Source of the DNA: Actinospica durhamensis
GTDB taxonomy: Bacteria > Actinomycetota > Actinomycetes > Streptomycetales > Catenulisporaceae
Assembly (NCBI RefSeq): GCF_018139695.1
Contig: NZ_JAGSOG010000063.1
Span: forward strand, 1-35,739
Length of the DNA: 35,739 bases
Direction: 5' to 3'
Shown here piece by piece: positions 33,525 through 35,739 of the stretch. Position 1 is the stretch's first letter. Each line of letters starts with the position of its first letter. The translations under genes and the position numbers were made by a program. The notes under the pieces were generated by a model. The model was not told the origin of the DNA. It ran no database searches and saw nothing but the letters and a program-made list of their open reading frames with translations.

Positions 33525-35585
33525 CTACTGCTGCGGCAGCAGGCCCCGGCGGGCGAGCAGCGGCTCGATCTCCGGAGCCCGGCCGCGGAAGTTCGCGAAG
33601 GCGGTCAGCGGGTCGAGGCTGCCGCCGCGGGAGAGCAGCTCGGCCCGGAACCGCTCGCCGTTCGCGCGGAGCATGCCGCCGTTCTCCTTGAACCACTCGA
33701 CCGTGTCGGCGTCGAGCACCTCGGACCAGATGTACGAGTAGTACCCGGCGGCGTAGCCGCTGCTGAAGATGTGGGCGAAGTAGCCGGTGCGGTAGCGCGG
33801 CGGGATCTCGGTCATGGCCACGCCCGCGGCCTCGAGCGCCGCGGCCTCGAAGGCCTCGAGGTCGGTGCCGGGGTCCTGGCCCTCGGCGAGCGAGTGCCAG
33901 GCCCAGTCCAGCAGGGTCGCGCCCAGGTACTCGACGGTGCGGAAGCCCTCGCCGAACAGCTCCGCGGCCTTCATCTTCTGCACCAGCGCGTCCGGGATCA
34001 CCTCGCCGGTCTGGTAGTGGCGGGCGTAGTTCGACAGGACCTCGGGCCAGATCGACCACATCTCGTTGACCTGCGAGGGGTACTCGACGAAGTCGCGCGG
34101 GACGCGGGTGCCGGTGAAGTAGGGGTAGCGCACGTCTGAGAACAGGCCGTGCAGCGCGTGGCCGAACTCGTGGAACATCGTGTTGACCTCGTCGAAGGTC
34201 AGCAGCGTGGGCTCGCCGGCCGGCGGCTTGGCGATGTTGAGGTTGTTGACCACCACCGGCTTCGTGCCGGACAGCTCCGACTGCTCGACCAGCTCGTTCA
34301 TCCACGCGCCGCCGCGCTTGGACTCGCGCGCGTAGAAGTCGGCCACGAACAGGCCGAGCGCGCTGCCGTCCTCGTTGAAGACCTCGAAGACGCGCGCGTC
34401 CGGGTGGTAGGCCTGGAGATCGGGGCGCGGGGTGAAGCTCAGGCCGTAGACCTTGCCGGCGGCGAAGAACACGCCGTTGTGCAGCACGCTCTCGAGCTCC
34501 AGGTACGGACGCAGCTCGGCCGAGTCGATGTCGTACTGCGCCTTGCGGACCTTCTCCGAGTAGTACTGCCAGTCCCAGGCGGCGATCGTCGCGCCCCCGT
34601 TGGCCTCGCGCAGCGCCTCGGCCTCCTCGCGTGCGTTGGCGACGGCCGGCCGCACGAGCCGGGAGAGCATCTCGTCGACGGCCTTGACGCTGCCGGCGGT
34701 CTGGTCGCCCACCGCGTAGGCCGCGTGCGACGGGAAGCCCAGCAGCGCGGCGCGCTCGGCCCGCAGCATCACGATCTGCCGGATGACCTCGCGGTTGGCC
34801 TCGAACCCGCGTCCGACCGAGGCCTCGAGCAGCCGGCGGCGCACCTCGCGGTCCTCGAGCGAGGCGAGCTCGGACTGGTTCGAGAAGAGCTTGAGGCTCA
34901 GCACGTACTTGCCCTCGTGGCCCAGCGCCTTGCCGTTCTCCGCGGCCGCGGCGACGCCGTCCTCGGACAGCCCGGCCAGCTCGGCCGCGTCGTCGAGGAC
35001 CAGCGCGCGGGCCTTGGTGTCGGCCAGCAGGTTGCGCTGGAAGGTCGTGGTGAGCGTGGCCAGCTCGGCGTTGAGCCCCCGCAGCCGCTCCTGCTGCTCG
35101 GCCGACAGCTCCGCCCCGGCGCGCACGAAAGCCTCGTGGCGCTTCTCGATCAGACGCAGCGCCTCGCCGTCCGGCAGCTCCAGCGACTCCCGCGCGTCAT
35201 ACAGAGCCTTGATACGCCCGAAGAGCTTGGGGTCGAGGTGGATCGCATCCTCGTGCGCGGCCAGCCGCGGCGAGATCTCCGCCTCGATCTCCTGGAAAGT
35301 GTCGTTGGTGTCGGAGGAGGACTGGTTGAAGAACACGTGCGCAACGCGGTTGAGCAGCGCACCGCTGCGTTCCATGGCCACGACGGTGTTCTCGAAGTCG
35401 GGCTCCAGCGGACTGTTGGCGATCGCAGCCATCTCCGCGAGCTGATCGGCCATGCCCTGGTCGAAGGCGGGCCGGTAGTGCTCCATCCGGATCAGATCGA
35501 AAGGAGGCAGTTGGTACGGAAGGGTGGAAGCCCGGAAGAAGGGGTTGTCATCCGGCACGCTGGAGATCTCGGTTTCGAGCGACAT
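33525..35585 (-). CDS. M3 family zinc oligopeptidase (peptidyl-dipeptidase Dcp-like)
   Basis: This 686-residue cytoplasmic metallopeptidase degrades short peptides. The zinc site is FHEFGHALHGLFS with His472, Glu473 and His476, and the third ligand is Glu501 in DFVEYPSQVNEMW. The N-terminus (NPFFRASTLPYQLPPFDLI) and the last part (LFGEGFRTVEYLGATLLDWA, then FSSGYAAGYYSYIWSEVLDAD) match the Dcp/oligopeptidase A branch of M3. The length is as expected. ATG 35585 lacks a ribosome binding site but has TAGGCT 6 bases upstream, implying a leaderless mRNA. It could process peptides brought in by the transporter at 14878-21021; that link is inferred. Confidence 0.96.
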   Translation of the reverse strand: MSLETEISSVPDDNPFFRASTLPYQLPPFDLIRMEHYRPAFDQGMADQLAEMAAIANSPLEPDFENTVVAMERSGALLNRVAHVFFNQSSSDTNDTFQEIEAEISPRLAAHEDAIHLDPKLFGRIKALYDARESLELPDGEALRLIEKRHEAFVRAGAELSAEQQERLRGLNAELATLTTTFQRNLLADTKARALVLDDAAELAGLSEDGVAAAAENGKALGHEGKYVLSLKLFSNQSELASLEDREVRRRLLEASVGRGFEANREVIRQIVMLRAERAALLGFPSHAAYAVGDQTAGSVKAVDEMLSRLVRPAVANAREEAEALREANGGATIAAWDWQYYSEKVRKAQYDIDSAELRPYLELESVLHNGVFFAAGKVYGLSFTPRPDLQAYHPDARVFEVFNEDGSALGLFVADFYARESKRGGAWMNELVEQSELSGTKPVVVNNLNIAKPPAGEPTLLTFDEVNTMFHEFGHALHGLFSDVRYPYFTGTRVPRDFVEYPSQVNEMWSIWPEVLSNYARHYQTGEVIPDALVQKMKAAELFGEGFRTVEYLGATLLDWAWHSLAEGQDPGTDLEAFEAAALEAAGVAMTEIPPRYRTGYFAHIFSSGYAAGYYSYIWSEVLDADTVEWFKENGGMLRANGERFRAELLSRGGSLDPLTAFANFRGRAPEIEPLLARRGLLPQQ

Positions 35586-35591
35586 GGCAGG

Positions 35592-35621
35592 AGCCTAGTG
35601 CGCACCGTCGTGCCAGACGAA
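35592..35621 (-). promoter_or_regulatory. Promoter of the M3 peptidase gene
   Basis: On the minus strand TAGGCT (35592-35597) is the -10 box, 6 bases before the ATG. TTCGTC (35616-35621) is a possible -35 with an 18-base spacer. Confidence 0.5.
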
Positions 35622-35623
35622 GG

Positions 35624-35660
35624 CACACATTGTGTGATCTTCAACGTGTCCTTCGACACG
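35624..35660. promoter_or_regulatory. Two inverted repeats upstream of the peptidase promoter
   Basis: CACACA-T-TGTGTG (35624-35636) is a perfect palindrome abutting the -35 region. CGTGTC-CTTC-GACACG (35645-35660) is a second, smaller one. Either could be an operator; no regulator can be named. Confidence 0.35.
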
Positions 35661-35739
35661 CGAGCCGCGGACGTGCGCGTGCGTGCCCCCCAACATCCCC
35701 TCCGCCAGTCTCCGCCAAGCTCTCCCCGCCGCGCCGCGC

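Overview
The window is about 70 % GC with strongly GC-biased third codon positions, leaderless genes behind TAnnnT -10 boxes and many GTG starts. Gene content and order (gatCAB, ilvBNC, serA, leuB, ilvE, cimA, FAH family, gltX) match a Streptomyces-like filamentous actinomycete. From memory the order resembles the S. coelicolor region around SCO5498-SCO5547. Genus cannot be fixed from the sequence; a Catenulispora/Actinospica-type relative is only a guess.

Layout. (1) 1-4058: tail of a gene of unknown function, then gatC-gatA-(small membrane protein)-gatB, ended by a strong terminator. (2) 4113-8579, minus strand: a tightly packed operon of four single-pass membrane proteins sharing a D-[LI]-x3-L-[LM]-P-x-P-x-G type motif, followed by a small frameshifted gene. 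This is the least explained part of the window. (3) 8815-10791: a membrane PAS-GGDEF diguanylate cyclase, divergent from that operon. (4) 10876-14500: ilvB leader-peptide attenuator and ilvBNC. (5) 14505-21021: a tandem 67-bp structured repeat, then a complete peptide-type ABC transporter (lipoprotein, two permeases, two ATPases) sitting between ilvC and serA. (6) 21057-28986: serA, a small overlapping ORF, leuB, ilvE, an MFS transporter and cimA, with elaborate intergenic regions: an inverted repeat around the serA promoter, a repeat-palindrome-repeat upstream of leuB, a chain of mutually exclusive hairpins between leuB and ilvE, and a leader peptide plus terminator before cimA. (7) 29075-31832: an FAH-family hydrolase, gltX and tRNA-Gln(CUG). 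(8) 31934-35585: an LCP-family cell-wall ligase and a convergent M3 zinc oligopeptidase.

How it fits together. IlvBN, IlvC, LeuB, IlvE and CimA are steps of branched-chain amino acid synthesis; CimA plus LeuB indicate isoleucine made through citramalate. SerA feeds serine and one-carbon metabolism. GatCAB, GltX and tRNA-Gln form the indirect glutaminylation route (Glu-tRNA-Gln made by GltX, then amidated by GatCAB). The peptide importer and M3 peptidase could supply amino acids from peptides.

The most novel-looking items are the membrane-protein family operon at 4113-8579, the five-segment alternating RNA structure between leuB and ilvE, and the leaderless leader peptide/attenuator of cimA, which mirrors the one in front of ilvB.
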